From Cepaea nemoralis (lineage: Eukaryota; Mollusca; Gastropoda; Stylommatophora; Helicidae): a stretch of 64,000 bases of DNA. The notes beneath the pieces were generated by a model. The model was not told the DNA's origin. It saw only the letters and a list, made by a program, of their open reading frames with translations, and searched no databases. The translations under genes were made by a program, and so were the position numbers. Numbering within the stretch: position 1 is the stretch's first letter; the number at the start of each line of letters is the position of its first letter. The stretch covers positions 123,501 to 187,500 of the forward strand of contig JACEFZ010015070.1 of the NCBI GenBank assembly GCA_014155875.1, read 5' to 3'. Below, in pieces: positions 49,085-62,477 of the stretch.

Positions 49085-49205
49085 AGTAATTAGTTTCTAA
49101 GTTAGTCTTTAGTTAGTCGTGGTTCCAACTTCAAGGAAAAGGGTCACCCCATAATGCTCCGTTCCTATGCCAGTGAATATCACACACAATGCTCCTCGCT
49201 GTCCC
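49085..49205 (-). mobile_element. Retroelement 3' end, family X, minus copy
   Basis: Reverse complement of the family X end at 21400-21545: TAGTTAGTCG.GGTTCCAACT, then CCCATAATGCTCCGTTCCTA. Confidence 0.7.
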
Positions 49206-50480
49206 ATGTGAACAGGGAAACAGTCAGCGGTTTCCAAGTATCATAAAGTATTATATCTTCAAGAATATCGTTACACACAGAGATTGCCTAGCACAATTGT
49301 GCATGTTGTGCAAAAAGTTCACAGCCATAAACATTCAGATGCTTGTAAATTGGAGGAAAACTGCGACTTTACAAATAATCAATATTCTTTTGGAGCACCC
49401 GATGTTTCAAAGACAAAAGGAAAGTAGTCGATGACGCGGTGTCTGTAGTCATGGGCGTGTCTTCTATGTATTATGTGATGGAGGGCAGCATGCTTTTTTG
49501 TATTACGAGTTGCTGTTGTTTCTGTCGTCGTGGACGCTGAGCCATGCCAAAATAGTCGTTCACTATTAACGACTTGGGGAATTGGGGACGTGATGCTTCG
49601 GTACAAAAAGCAAGAGGAGTTTGTATGGCACCAGGGGGTCAAACCAGATGAAACTTAGCATCTAGAAGAATATTTACTTCTAACTTGAAATCAATACTAA
49701 TGTATGGATCAGACACGGGAAGAACGATTTAGAATATTACAAATAAAATACACTTCTGCCTTCATTAATTGGTACCTCCGCAAAATATAAGGACAAAAAT
49801 GGCGTGACAGAGTCACCAATGTAGAGCCCATGGAGAGAACGAGACAAACATCAGTAAACCAAGAGGTGAAGAAAAGGTGAGGACATACACAGACAAAGCT
49901 GACAATAGTATAAATAGAAAGGTGTTTTTCTGAAATCTACAGGGCAAAAGAAACAGAGTCAGACCCAACAACTCACGGAGAAGAGAAGTAGAGACAGGCA
50001 GGAGCAATATTGGAAGGACATGCGAGGAGCCACATGGGATAGCTACAGTTAGAACGGTTTGGGGTGAGCTGCATAATCAACTTTGTTGCCCTGGGTTTGG
50101 GTTTTTTCCCCCATTGTGGCTCAGTCTCTTTCCGCAAAACGGCCTGCTTAAAGTGTCGTGCACAGCACTAACTCTGCAGCTTCAGCGACGACCTTCTAGG
50201 ACTTCCTAAAGAATTGCTGTCGTGAACTTAATGACCGAGTCTGGGTACGAACCTTCGGGGCGCGAGGCACGCGGAGAAAGAAGACCCAAGAAAGCCAGGA
50301 TTCCTGGAAGATGAGCCAAGCGGGATATTCTGTATGACTCATTGGACAAATGGCACCAACACTAAAGAACAAACATGTATCAATAACTATTAAGAAAGCA
50401 CTTGACAACACAATCTTCCTACCAACTCCATGCTACCAATGCCAAACCTGATAATGGAAAAAAAAGAGAGAGAAAAGAAA
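49206..50480. other. Unassigned stretch
   Basis: No supported gene or recognised repeat across about 1.3 kb. Confidence 0.4.
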
Positions 50481-50484
50481 AATC

Positions 50485-50852
50485 ACAACAGAAATGGGAT
50501 TCCTGAGAAGAATACTCAATGTGTCAAGAAGAGATAAGATTAGAAATGAAGAAATCAGGACTAAAATGGGGGTTATAGCAGCGCTAGATGTTATTAGAAG
50601 ACAGCAAGTCAAATGGTTTGGCCATGCAAGTAGGTTACCAACTAACAGTATACCACAACAAGCAATGATGTACAGACCAGATGGAAGCAGAGGAAGAGAC
50701 CGATCATGTAAACAGTGAACAGAGGGAATAGCAGAGTCCATGGGAATATCGATACATGAAGCCCATAATCGGGCACTCTCCCGCTGTTTATACTTCACCT
50801 CGGCACCGCAAGGTACAAGAGGAACATGATGAGATGAGATGAGATGAGAATG
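50485..50852 (+). pseudogene. LINE-K ORF2 C-terminal fragment
   Basis: Encodes RRILNVSRRDKIRNEEIRTK, VIRRQQVKWFGHASRLP, then after an in-frame TGA (50716-50718) IAESMGISIHEAHNRA. This is the basic C-terminal region of an RT-type LINE. It ends with AAGGTACAAGAGGAACA and a GATGA repeat tail. Confidence 0.75.
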
Positions 50853-51109
50853 CCCAGTATCCTTAAATAGAACTGGATATTTCCAGAGATATTATAGCGA
50901 CTACATCTCGTTTTGGTCGGCGTGATACGTCTGATCTCATCACCCACCGAGTCTCGACTGGTCTGTAATAGTATTGGTTTAGCACCATTTGCCCGAATGA
51001 ACCCCAGGCCGTGTAAGAGAGTCCCTTACATTTTACTTAGACCTCGTTCGTGCCCATCCCTGCCCCGGAATGGATCATTTTGTAAAATGCATTTATTTAA
51101 AGTTTTCTT
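50853..51109. other. Unassigned stretch
   Basis: Nothing recognised. Confidence 0.35.
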
Positions 51110-51345
51110 CGTCTGGGTACAGTTCACTCAAGTAAGAGATGCTGCAATTCTCTGGAATAGTCCACTCAAATTAAGAAGTTCTGTCTATTTTTGAAATATT
51201 CCGCTCAAGGTATAAAGATCTCCCTAACTCTGGAATATTCCACGCAAAGTGTAAAGATTTGTCTATATCTGCAATATTCCACTCAAAGTAAGAAGTTCTG
51301 TTTATCTCTGCAATACTCCACTCAAACTATACAGATAGTTGTTTT
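51110..51345. repeat. 39-bp tandem repeat, about 6 copies
   Basis: Degenerate units with TCTGGAATATTCCACTCAAA at a 39-base period (starts near 51123, 51162, 51201, 51240, 51279, 51318). Confidence 0.85.
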
Positions 51346-51896
51346 CCCAAACAATTTTTCCTGTGGAACAACCTTAAGGCATAATCTTTGCAAATTTCAC
51401 ATGTAACCTTAAAATATCCCCTACAACCTTAAAATATCCCACCCGCCAGCTGGCTAAGGAAACAAAGACGCTCAACCAGCTAGACATGGCTAGAGCACTC
51501 AATTAAGAGATTGCCGTTGTAGAATTGCACTGTATCCTTTCCATTTCCAAGTAATTTCTCTGCCTAGATAAGCCAGCATTTTGTGTAGCACCGCAGGCGC
51601 CCTGTTGTGAAAATGTCTTTATTTAAATACAAATCCGGACCGGTATATCGATTTCTTTTAGTCGTGAGCAGATCCTACAACTGTCCCCAATTTTCTAGAT
51701 ATTGCGCTTCCATGCAGGATCTCGTGCCAACCGAAACTAATAATTTTCTTAAATAAAACCCCTTGACCTATATTCCCCAGTTCAGAAAACGTTTCCCTAA
51801 AAATAGTTCCCAAGCGTAAACACATTTGGGTGCTCACTGATTTAAATTGTTTACCTAAAAATAAAAACTCCTGTTATGATCAATGGTTGCTCCAAT
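51346..51896. other. Unassigned stretch
   Basis: Nothing supported. Confidence 0.35.
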
Positions 51897-51998
51897 CTTC
51901 TTCTTCTTCTTCTTCTTCTTCTTCTTCTTCTTCTTCTTCTTCTTCTTCTTCTTCTTCTTCTTCTTCTTCTTCTTCTTCTTCTTCTTCTTCTTCTTCTC
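51897..51998. repeat. TTC trinucleotide array
   Basis: About 33 perfect TTC units. Confidence 0.98.
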
Positions 51999-52021
51999 AT
52001 TCCCCTTCTGCTTCTTCTTCT

Positions 52022-52653
52022 TCTGACTTCTGGTCGCCAACATGGCAGTTAGGCGTTGAATCGTCAAGGCCTGTGGCGTGTATATGCTTGTAGCTACGGT
52101 TTGCAATCGCATATTCCTCATGTTGGCATGGTTCCGTCGCCTTGCTACTGAGTGAGTGCGTGGGCGACACTGTGAGCTGTGAAATTCGCGTGGAATGCTT
52201 TTACATCTGTCCTGTACAGTGACCTGCATGTTCGGAACAATGGCTACCGGCTGTTGCTGAATTGACTGATTTGCCTTTTCGGTTCACGAGTGCATTTTTC
52301 AGGAGACTCCTGGGAGTCGGCGCTGAAGCTGCGGAGTTCGTGCTTTATGCGACACTTTCGGCGGGTCGCCCTGCGGTAAAAGACCGAGCCATGTGAGAAA
52401 ACCCGGGTCAATGAGGTCTTTCTGGTGACTGCCGAGTCCATCGACGATGAACTGTGGTTTTCGTGGATGAATTTTGTGTTGGCATTCTGGCGGCGGCATT
52501 ATGCACAGTGTACCTGTGCGGGCTGTTGGATTGCCGAGACTCCTGTCTATTCCACTTTTCACATTGGACAGTGGGGAGCATTTTGTGTGATATTCACTGG
52601 CACAGGAATGGAGCATAATGGGGACGACCCGTTGCCGTGAAGTTGGAACCTCG

Positions 52654-52717
<64 letters not shown>

Positions 52718-52720
52718 CTT
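52022..52720 (+). mobile_element. Retroelement 3' end, family X, longest copy, ACTA tail
   Basis: The last 160 bases match 21385-21550. The upstream 480 bases are present only here in the window, so the 5' limit is uncertain. It ends GAAGTTGGAACCTCGACTAA and then ACTA repeats at 52657-52717. One frame of the end reads CREVGTSTN then stop, resembling the RNase H LINE C-terminus (CCDVGS then stop). Confidence 0.6.
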
Positions 52721-52724
52721 ACTA

Positions 52725-53005
52725 ACTCCTTCTTCTTCCTCTCCTCCTCCTCCTTCTTATTCTTCTTCCTCTCCTCCTCTTACTTCTTCTTCTACTAACT
52801 CTCCTCCTCCACCTCCTTCTTCTCCCTCTCTCATCCTCCTCCTTGTTTTTCTTATTCTTCTTCCTTTCATTTACCTCCTTGTTCTACATCTCCTCCTTCT
52901 TCTTCTACCTCTTCTCTTCCACCTCTTCCTTCTCTTCTTCTTTTCCTCCTCCTCCTCCTCCTTCTCCTCCTTCTTCTTCTTCTTCTTCTTCTTCTTCTTC
53001 TTCTA
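52725..53005. repeat. CTT/CTCC-rich low-complexity tract
   Basis: Irregular CTT and CTCC triplets ending in perfect TTC units at 52973-53002. Confidence 0.9.
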
Positions 53006-53039
53006 CGAGCGTTTTGACTGGGAGCGAGTCATATTTATT

Positions 53040-53180
53040 ATCTGATATTGTAACGAATTTAGTGTTGTTTACATTATTATTTCTTGCCCAGCTGTTAAAA
53101 CTTTCCATGTATGTACTCTGTACATACATCCTCCCTCTGCCTCTCTTGCCAGTATTTACCCATAACAAGATAAGATACTT
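53040..53180 (-). repeat. Dispersed repeat Z (partner of 41880-41935)
   Basis: TTTACATTATTATTTCTTGC then CCAGCTGTTAAAACTTTCC is the inverted, diverged partner of 41878-41925. A weaker relative lies at 57600-57690. Confidence 0.5.
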
Positions 53181-53254
53181 TCTCTAGTCCACCTTTTCTA
53201 TTGACATTCCCATACATTTCATTTGTCTTTTCTCTGTGGCTTTGATGTTTAGTT

Positions 53255-53340
53255 TAGTCGACGGATCAACATCACGGCACACTTGTGTAACCCATAAGTG
53301 CTCCGTTCTCCTCCTAACTCAAGCCTGAGTCAGGAGAATC
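53255..53340 (-). mobile_element. RNase H LINE 3' terminus
   Basis: TTTAGTCGACGGATCAACATCACGGC matches, in two pieces, the reversed 3' ends at 45053 and 48420 (GTCGAC.GATCA.C.TCA). Confidence 0.5.
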
Positions 53341-53539
53341 TCAGCTCAGTGCACGAACTCCGTAGCACCGGTAAGGATCCTGAAATACTGTGGGACAGAT
53401 TTTTAACTCGAAATTTTGCCCAGGCAGCGCCGTTAGGCTACTCTTTTTCAAATTTCCAACTGCCAAAGGATTTGTTTACGTGCGCAACAATACACACGGG
53501 CGTCCGATCTCACCACCCAAAGACCAGGGAAAAATGTTA

Positions 53540-53640
53540 TTTACTAGAAGTCCACGTGAAAAAATCCCGGCCCTCACCGGGGCTTGAAGCCGGGACCTCC
53601 AGCACTCGAGGCGGACACCATACCTCGAGACCACGATCTA
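53540..53640 (-). mobile_element. tRNA-derived SINE head, family C
   Basis: The minus strand has GATCGTGGTCTCGAGGTATG and the B-box-like CGGCTTCAAGCCCCGG, then GGGCCGGGATTTTTT. Only one copy is seen. Confidence 0.6.
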
Positions 53641-53839
53641 TCTTATGGTAATACTTGAAGCTGTTAATACCGCTTTTTTTTATGTCTACGATATTCTCTG
53701 TCTGCGATATTCTCTTTCTGTGATATTCCCTGTCTGCGATATTCTCAACCTTTTTTCGCGAAATCTACGTCGTCACGTTTCCATTACTGATTGTTCCAGC
53801 AGAAAACATCTTTCCCCACAGCGGCTGTCCGCTGGCTGG

Positions 53840-54115
53840 AGGACAGATAGCACACAAATGTGGTGATTGTAACTGACTGACAGAGCATGAAGTGTGAAGA
53901 CAGGTATACTTGAGACAGAATGGCAGGCTTCAGTTTAACAATCAAAGATGGGGAGCATCTGTTGGATATATCCCACCCGGACATGCTGGTGTGTTGGGAA
54001 ACGAGTAGGGAGACAGATTGGCTGCCTCCGCACGGCTGGGTGGTGCATGATAAGACATTTGTCGTCGGGACAGTGGGATTAGGTGTATAGCGTGGATGCA
54101 CAGATAGGTCATTCT
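53840..54115 (+). pseudogene. RNase H LINE fragment
   Basis: VIVTD then a stop, then (shifted) YPTRTCWCVGKR and TAGWCMI in one frame, corresponding to PGHAGVLGNE..DRLA.SARLGG in the sense family. Several frameshifts. Confidence 0.65.
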
Positions 54116-54711
54116 AGCCTGGAGATGGAGTGACCAGAGGATGTGGCAAACAATCGGTACTTAGTTTTACAATATGGCTACGCTACAATATTCTTAAGCC
54201 GAGTGGCTTTGAGTTTGCACAATGCTAAGTTTAAAAAAAAAAAAATCATTATATTAAATTAGTATCTTAAAATGTCACTTAGCTAGGACAATGAAGGGTT
54301 AATTCTACAATCCAAATTTAGTAACACCGTGAGTACAACATAGTTAGATAGGACTGATCGATCGAATGGGTTGAAGCAGGATTATATTGATAAATATAAA
54401 GTTCAAAACAACGATTTAGTTCAAGCAGAAGATGTCAGGGCAATCTAAGAATAGATGCGAAGGAATGTTTGATCGTTGACTCGATAATGATGGAAGGATA
54501 GAGAGAAAGATCAAGACACTGAATGAGCTGGCGGTAAAAGAGAAGCCACGTATTTGCTGAGAGCTGACAACAATTAGTCTACAACTAAATTTAATCTAAC
54601 ACCACGACTCCCTGTTTCAAAACGACACAACAAGTACTTGGGGTTTTTAACGATTGATGGGTGGAAAAGGTAAAGAGAATCTCTTTTGATGAGTTGAGTG
54701 GATTTAAGAAC
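54116..54711. other. Unassigned stretch
   Basis: No supported gene. Confidence 0.4.
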
Positions 54712-54811
54712 CGACAACACAGCACTCGAGAATTACTCATGCCTTTTCCGTTCTCATCTTCGCGGAGTATGGAATGTTGGTCAGATCCTCTGGTCACCAT
54801 TCTCTCCAGTT
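54712..54811 (-). mobile_element. RNase H LINE 3' terminus, short copy
   Basis: Reversed end GATTTAAGAACCGACA.CAC.GCACTC, matching the stop-codon region of the 54836 and 62478 copies. Confidence 0.55.
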
Positions 54812-55240
54812 TCAGTTGAGTTGAGTTGAGTTGAGTTAAGAGCCGACATCACTGCACTCAGAACATTCCCATGTGTGCTCCGTCCCCTCGTTCAACAGCC
54901 AGCGAAAAGTCATACTACTAATCGTTTCCACCGCTATCTGATTTAAAGTTCTCCTGCTCTTCACTCTCAGTTTTGAGATTCTTCCAGAACCCCTATCGAC
55001 CCCATTCAATCTCATTCTTTCCACATGCGGGTTCTCAGTCTGTTCCCCCGCCATCTCCACCTGGTCTCACAAACGCATGACCACCTCCCCTTTGTCCATA
55101 GGCAATCTACCACCAATTGGTGCATTCCCTGCCAGCCTATCAGCCTGTTCATTCCCCCCGCACCCCGCAAATGATGACATCTCCCCGGGGTGAGACTGAC
55201 TAGAGTCATTTCTCCCACGCGGTACCAAAGTACCTTCTTA
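54812..55240 (-). pseudogene. RNase H LINE 3' fragment with GTTGA tail
   Basis: The tail GAGTT pentamers (54812-54835) meet the stop codon at 54836-54838. On the minus strand GGNEQADRLAGNAPIGGRLP is followed, after a shift, by RRTLNQIAVETISSMTFRWL and WECSECSDVGS. It is clearly the same family as 62478-63002. Confidence 0.8.
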
Positions 55241-55521
55241 CGGTGACTGTGTAGCGGGAATCTCTTTCCCCTCTCCAAACTCAGAAAACAGACGTGTGCA
55301 CACGACACGATTAATTGTGGAACTTCACATCTGTGGGAGTACATGTTCCCGCTGTAACCACGCCTTGTTCCGCACAGCACCTACAGACTGCCTACGATCA
55401 GACTAAGTCAGGTCATATTTTCCCTAGTGATATGAAGTATTTGGTTGTCAATAGACACCAGTCAAATACCAATGCGACTAGCAATAAGATATCTCACATT
55501 CCTTTCAATGCTAATTCTCGA
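55241..55521. other. Unassigned stretch
   Basis: Nothing supported. Confidence 0.35.
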
Positions 55522-55790
55522 GGTCAGCGTGGCCGAATGGATAATATTTCTCTCTCTTAAACTACCAGTATGCTGATGCCGGGGTAGCGAGTTCAACCCT
55601 TACACCGTGGTATTGCACTAAAAATGTTGACTTCTCGTCCTTGGGGACCTAAAACACAAGCACCTCAGAAGTCGTAGTGGGTTCGCCTGATGGCGAGGGA
55701 CACTGGTAATATATAAAGATAATCCACACGCAAATATCAATAAGTTCAATTGAGGTACAAACACTTGTATGGACTACACTAGAGTATAAT
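55522..55790 (+). mobile_element. tRNA-derived SINE, family A, copy 5
   Basis: The clearest head of the family: GGTCAGCGTGGCCGAATGGA at 55522, B-box AGTTCAACCC near 55591, body GGCGAGGGACACTGGTAATA near 55693, end TATGGACTACAC near 55773. Confidence 0.85.
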
Positions 55791-56216
55791 TCCTAATAGC
55801 TAATTCAATCTTCGGTAAGACTTAAGAGAAGCGGGTCTTTCACACACACGCGGGAAAAGAACACCAGACGGCGCATAGCCACCAGGAACCAATGCAAGGA
55901 AATCATCCTTGAACAGGCTCAAAGAGACGGCCAGTCTCCAGGGCATGTGCCATTAGCATCTGGGTCGATGAAGAGAGAGGAAATACAAGTTCGCGTGTTA
56001 TAATTATCTTGTTAAATTAAGAGTTATCCGCAGACTTGCAGGAGTTTATTCACTGAAGTGAAATACCGAAATGCAACATGGTTAAATCGGTACTTTACCG
56101 GTTTCCGGTGTCGAGTCAAAGACACGGCTGTGTAAAAGATACCATAATTCCATGAAAAATGTTACAGTGGAGCTGTGAAGTTATATAATTTCACATACAC
56201 AAACTTCACATGACCT
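55791..56216. other. Unassigned stretch
   Basis: Nothing supported. Confidence 0.35.
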
Positions 56217-56412
56217 TCTTCTTCTTCTTCTTCTTCTTCTTCTTCTTCTTCTTCTTCTTCTTCTTCTTCTTCTTCTTCTTCTTCGTCTTCTTGTTCTTCT
56301 CTTCCCACCTCTCTTCTTCCTCCTCCCCTCTTCTTCCTCCTACCCTCTACTTCCTCTTTCCCTCTTCCTCCTCCTACCCTCTACTTCCTCCTTCCCTCTT
56401 CTTCCTTTTACC
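56217..56412. repeat. TTC array and CT-rich tract
   Basis: Perfect TTC units to 56284, then CCTCTTCCTC-type repeats that flank the hAT insertion. Confidence 0.95.
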
Positions 56413-56819
56413 CAGTGGCGTCACTGGGGTTGGTGTCACCCAGTGCGGTAAACTCTTGGTGTCACCCCTCTAGACTTTCACCATGGTCTTCTTCCGAGTG
56501 TTCCTGTACCATATATAATCGCATATAGTAATGTTTGTAAAATAAGTCAAAAAGTTAATAAGGACATAAGAAAGAAAACAAATTGAACAATATAACTTCA
56601 ATACTTCAGGTAAAACATAAATAAAGAACTTCGACAAACTCGGACAAAGTTAAATTTTTGTTATTTAACATTAAAATTTCTAAAATTAACAATGAACGGT
56701 TATGAAACCCGACTAGACAGAGCTATGTCTGCTTTGTCAAATTTGCAATTTTTTTATTTTGGTGTCACCCCTTGATGGTGTCACCCGGTGCGGCCCGCAC
56801 CCCCCTAGTGACGCCCCTG
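56413..56819. mobile_element. hAT-type MITE with exact 8-bp target duplication
   Basis: 407 bp. Ends CAGTGGCGTCACTGGGGT (left) and CAGGGGCGTCACTAGGGG (right, reversed). Both are followed inward by GGTGTCACCC-type repeats. CTTTTACC is duplicated at 56405-56412 and 56820-56827. An 8-bp duplication and CAG..GGCG ends are typical of hAT elements. The A/T-rich interior has no transposase, so it would depend on one supplied in trans. Confidence 0.9.
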
Positions 56820-57002
56820 CTTTTACCCTCTACTTCCTCCTCCTCTCTTCTTCATCCTTCCTTCTTCTTCCTCAATATCTTTAACTTCTTTACAATCCCG
56901 ACACACCGAGTTTTAATTTGGAAGCAGACCACCTCGGTTGATTTTCACAAAGGTTTGAACGTAGGCCTTCCAGAACACAATGGCAAACTTGTACTTGTCC
57001 AT

Positions 57003-57252
57003 CCATCCATCCGTCATATGCCATGCCGATAAGCGTGGGCGGTCATAATTCGCCATTTCACTCGATCACCAGAGTCGTGGATCAGCTCATTGTTCTTGTC
57101 TCGACCATGCCACGTGGCCAAGCCATCCAGATTTCTCTGTCTTCCCTTTGTTCTCTTCCCCTCGATCTTGCCAGCTGTCACCAAGTTCTCCATTTTATTT
57201 CTTCTCATTACATGCCCAAACACGTTGACTGTCTACGTCTAATTTCTCTAAT
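57003..57252 (-). pseudogene. LINE-R 3' fragment with reversed ATGG tail
   Basis: CCAT units at 57000-57014 are the reversed tail. The minus strand encodes KMENLVTAGKIEGKRTKGRQ, LDGLATWHGRDKNNELIHDS and AYRHGI. The corresponding copy on plus is 46228-46680. Confidence 0.85.
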
Positions 57253-57280
57253 CTACATGTATCTAGAACAATTACCCAAA

Positions 57281-57591
57281 AAGTTAGTTGCATATCCTTT
57301 ACAAGACGTCGCAGTCAACCACTTCAGTTTTGGCTGTTTACGATTTCTTGGCAAGTTTAGGTTCAGTAGTTTGAAGCTGCTTTCTGAACGACCGGCACTC
57401 ATACCATTGTATGAAATTCAACGCTAGGCAGTCTACTGCCAAATCGCCCGCAGCTGTGTATCGACCGTTGTATGCGGGATTACGAATTATGTCCGTAACC
57501 CCTTCGGCGTAAAGTCGGCTTGAAAAATCACAAACAGCCCATAAATACTGGGGTTGAGTGTAACGCCATGTGAAGGAGATGCAGCTAACTT
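57281..57591. mobile_element. Foldback MITE, family E, copy 2
   Basis: Inverted ends AAGTTAGTTGCAT and ATGCAGCTAACTT. The left arm GACGTCGCAGTCAACC..CAG faces the right arm CTGGGGTTGAGTGTAACGCC. Central sequence is shared with 11790-11860 and 44330-44420. Confidence 0.65.
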
Positions 57592-58044
57592 GAACTTGTT
57601 CATATCTTATTTGTTGGTCAACTGTTTAAACCATCCCCAGACATCGATCTGTGTTTTCTCCGCCTCGTTTTCCCAGTATTTTCCCATATAAAAAAGAAAG
57701 AAAGAAAGAAAGAAAGACAGACAGACAGACAGAAAGACAGATAGAAAGAATATTCAAGACAAATGTGTGCAGTCTGACATGACAATGGCACTGTGCGCTG
57801 GAAACTGTCATCCCAGGCCGTGACTGACTTGTGTCAGTGTCACAAGTATTTGAATACTTGAGATCAATAATTACCGGCGCTGCTTAATTAGGTGACCGCA
57901 GGCTTGTGTTGGGTGTTGTGTTTCATGTATTGTGTTTGATGTGTGTGCGTCTGTGAGTCTGTGAGTTAATTTACGCAGATCAGGTGTATCCGGGTAGGTT
58001 TCATATTTCTTTCTTTGTTTATTATATCTGTTTATTATGTTATT
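57592..58044. other. Unassigned; GAAA/CAGA tetramers
   Basis: GAAA and CAGA tetramers at 57692-57745. No gene. Confidence 0.5.
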
Positions 58045-59033
<989 letters not shown>

Positions 59034-59452
59034 AGCTGCCCGGCCCGGCTTCGCCCAGGCTCTGGCGGGATCTATGTATGTATGTATGTATGTATGTATG
59101 TATGTATGTATGTATGTATGTATGTATGTATGTATGTATGTATGTATGTATGTATGTATGTATGTATGTATGTATGTATGTATGTATGTATGTATGTATG
59201 TATGTATGTATGTATCTGTCTGTCTATCTGTCTGTCTGTCTGTCTGTCTGTCTGCTTGTCTGTCTGTCTGTCTGACCCGGCCCGGCTTCGCCCAGACCCT
59301 GGCGGGGATCTATCTATCTATCTGTCTGTCTGTCTGTCTGACCCGGCCCGGCTTCGCTCAGCCCCTGGCGGGGATCTATCTATCTGTCTGTCTGTCTGCT
59401 TGTCTGTCTGTCTGTCTGACCCGGCCCGGCTTCGCCCAGCCCCTGGCGGTCT
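59034..59452. repeat. GC-rich module repeated among tetranucleotide arrays
   Basis: Four copies of CCCGGCTTCGC.CAG followed by CTGGCGG occur near 59044, 59283, 59346 and 59425, separated by ATGT, CTGT and CTAT arrays. The same module heads the element at 60797. Confidence 0.9.
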
Positions 59453-60420
59453 AAAATAAATCCATTATTTGTAATGAACACTGGTTTTAAAAACATAAAA
59501 AGATGTGTTAGAAAATTTTCACTATTTAAATAGATGCATTACTTTCATGATAATTATGAAAATGCCTTAAAGATTGTATCATTATTTATTATAACTCATA
59601 TGCCTGTAAATAACTATAGACAAAGAGTTTATAAATCTTTGGGGGGGGAAAAACCCCGCATTTTAACAGTATTTTAACAGGCGTGCTGCGTGTAAGGTAT
59701 GCATAAAGTATGAACAACACACACAAAATTAACTTAAGAATGTCCTTCCAGACACCATGTGCTCTCTTTCACTAAAATAGAAAATTAGATTTTTAACTAA
59801 CTATTGCATTTCATCTGAATCTGATAAAGGGCACACACACACACAAACAAATATTGTCTACATATATAGTAGAGGATATTGAAATATGGTACAACGTAAA
59901 TGCTGGGTACTTCAAAGGATAGGCTTCTTCTTTTTTTAGACAAAAAAAAAAAAACAACCTGCATTTTAACAGGCGTGCTGCGTGTAAGGTATGCATAAGG
60001 TATGCACACCCACAACATTGAATGAAAAATGTGATGTTGACACACACGCGGCCAACTTTTTTTTTTAAAACAAAAACAAAATCGAGAATATACCCATTTA
60101 ATTGTGTACTGACCTTCTCTCTGCCAAGAAAATGCTTGTTCAAAAACAAATGCTTCGATTACTTCAAAAGTTCCACTCCGAAAAAAGTACAGAAATAAAA
60201 TTGTGACGTATCTAAAATAAATCCATTATTTTTAATGAACACTGGTTTTAAAAACATAAAAAGATGTGTTAGAAAATTTTCACTATTTAAATTGATGCAT
60301 TACTTTTATGATAATTATTATGAAAATGCCTTAAAGATTATATCACTATATATTATAACTCATATGCCTGTAAATAACTATAGAAAAGAGTTTATAAATC
60401 TGTGAAAACAATGCAAAAAT
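59453..60420. repeat. Diverged segment duplication
   Basis: About 190 bp at 59451-59643 recur at 60210-60403 with few changes (TCTAAAATAAATCCATTATT start; AAAAAGATGTGTTAGAAAAT inside). Between them a shorter pair repeats GCGTGCTGCGTGTAAGGTAT (59680 and 59972). No coding support. Confidence 0.85.
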
Positions 60421-60510
60421 CTATACATAAAATAATAGTGATGTTATTAAAAGTTATGACCCTTGAAATAACTTTTCTTATGATTATGTGGTTGTTTCGG
60501 GATTTGAAAT

Positions 60511-60750
60511 TTAAATATTGAGCACAACCCACTACTGGCAACGCCGATCGCATTCTGGTATGAACCTAAGGCCTATCCACGTCACGTTGATCCGGGACTG
60601 TTTCCGGATCCGGTCAGGGATATGCACTACTGACGAGCTCAAATGAGGGCGAAACTCGAGTATAGTGCTTCCATATTGACGTGGATAGGCCTTAGGTTAA
60701 TACCAGAATGCGATCGGCGTTGCCAGTAGTGGGTTGTGCTCAATATTTAA
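60511..60750. mobile_element. Long inverted repeat flanked by TTAA (candidate MITE)
   Basis: Arms of about 70 bp: ATATTGAGCACAACCCACTA at 60515 and its reverse complement ending 60746, spaced by about 90 bp containing TCCGGATCCGG. TTAA lies at both edges (60511-60514, 60747-60750). A 14-bp direct repeat TAACTTTTCTTATG lies further out (60469-60482 and 60748-60761). Confidence 0.75.
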
Positions 60751-60784
60751 CTTTTCTTATGTTAAATCCCCTTGAATATAGCTG

Positions 60785-61785
<1,001 letters not shown>

Positions 61786-61919
61786 CCCACTTTCTTCTAG
61801 AAAAGAAGGGCAGAATGTAATACAGGCCTGCGTGCCCAATTCTAAACCCTTTGAAAATAAAGATTTTCGTTCGTTCTCCTCTCTCGCTCTTTACTACGTT
61901 CGTTAACTTTCTCCTATAT

Positions 61920-62240
61920 ATCTGTCTACCTGCCTGCCTGCCTGTCTACCTACCTTTCTACCTACTTACCAACCCATCCGTCCGTCCGTCCGTCCGTCCG
62001 TCCGTCTGTATGTATGTATGTATGTATGTATGTATGTATGTATGTATGTATGTATGTCTATTTATCGATGTCTATGTATCGATAGGTCGGGTCGGTCGGT
62101 CCGTCCGTCCGTCCGCCCCTCTGTGACTGTCTGACTATATCTCCCTATGTCTGTGTCTCTCTGTCTCCCTGCCTGTCTGTCTGGCCGTTTGTATGTCTGC
62201 ATGTCTGCATACCGCCCACCTGTCTGTCTCTGTCTTTGTT
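61920..62240. repeat. Compound tetranucleotide block
   Basis: CTGC, CTAC, CGTC, TATG, GGTC and CTGT tetramers in succession. Confidence 0.9.
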
Positions 62241-62477
62241 TAACACAGTTTGCGCATGGTATGTACCCCAGGTAGACAATGCCACAGTATGATGTCTGTT
62301 GGTTGAGCCTTGTGATGTGCTGGCTTCCCCTGGCCCACACCATGTATCATTACTACCAGCACCCAGCCCTAGCATTTCCAATAGTATCGTCTATGCATCG
62401 CTTCATTGCCTGCAACACTGTATCTGATAACTACTTTACTTGTTTGTGTTTTCTTCATTACGTCTACATCTAGCTTA

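Noticed and set aside
59451..60403. Pair of LTRs around a small element
   Set aside because: The 190-bp repeats lack TG...CA ends and a target duplication, and a second inner repeat pair breaks the expected layout.
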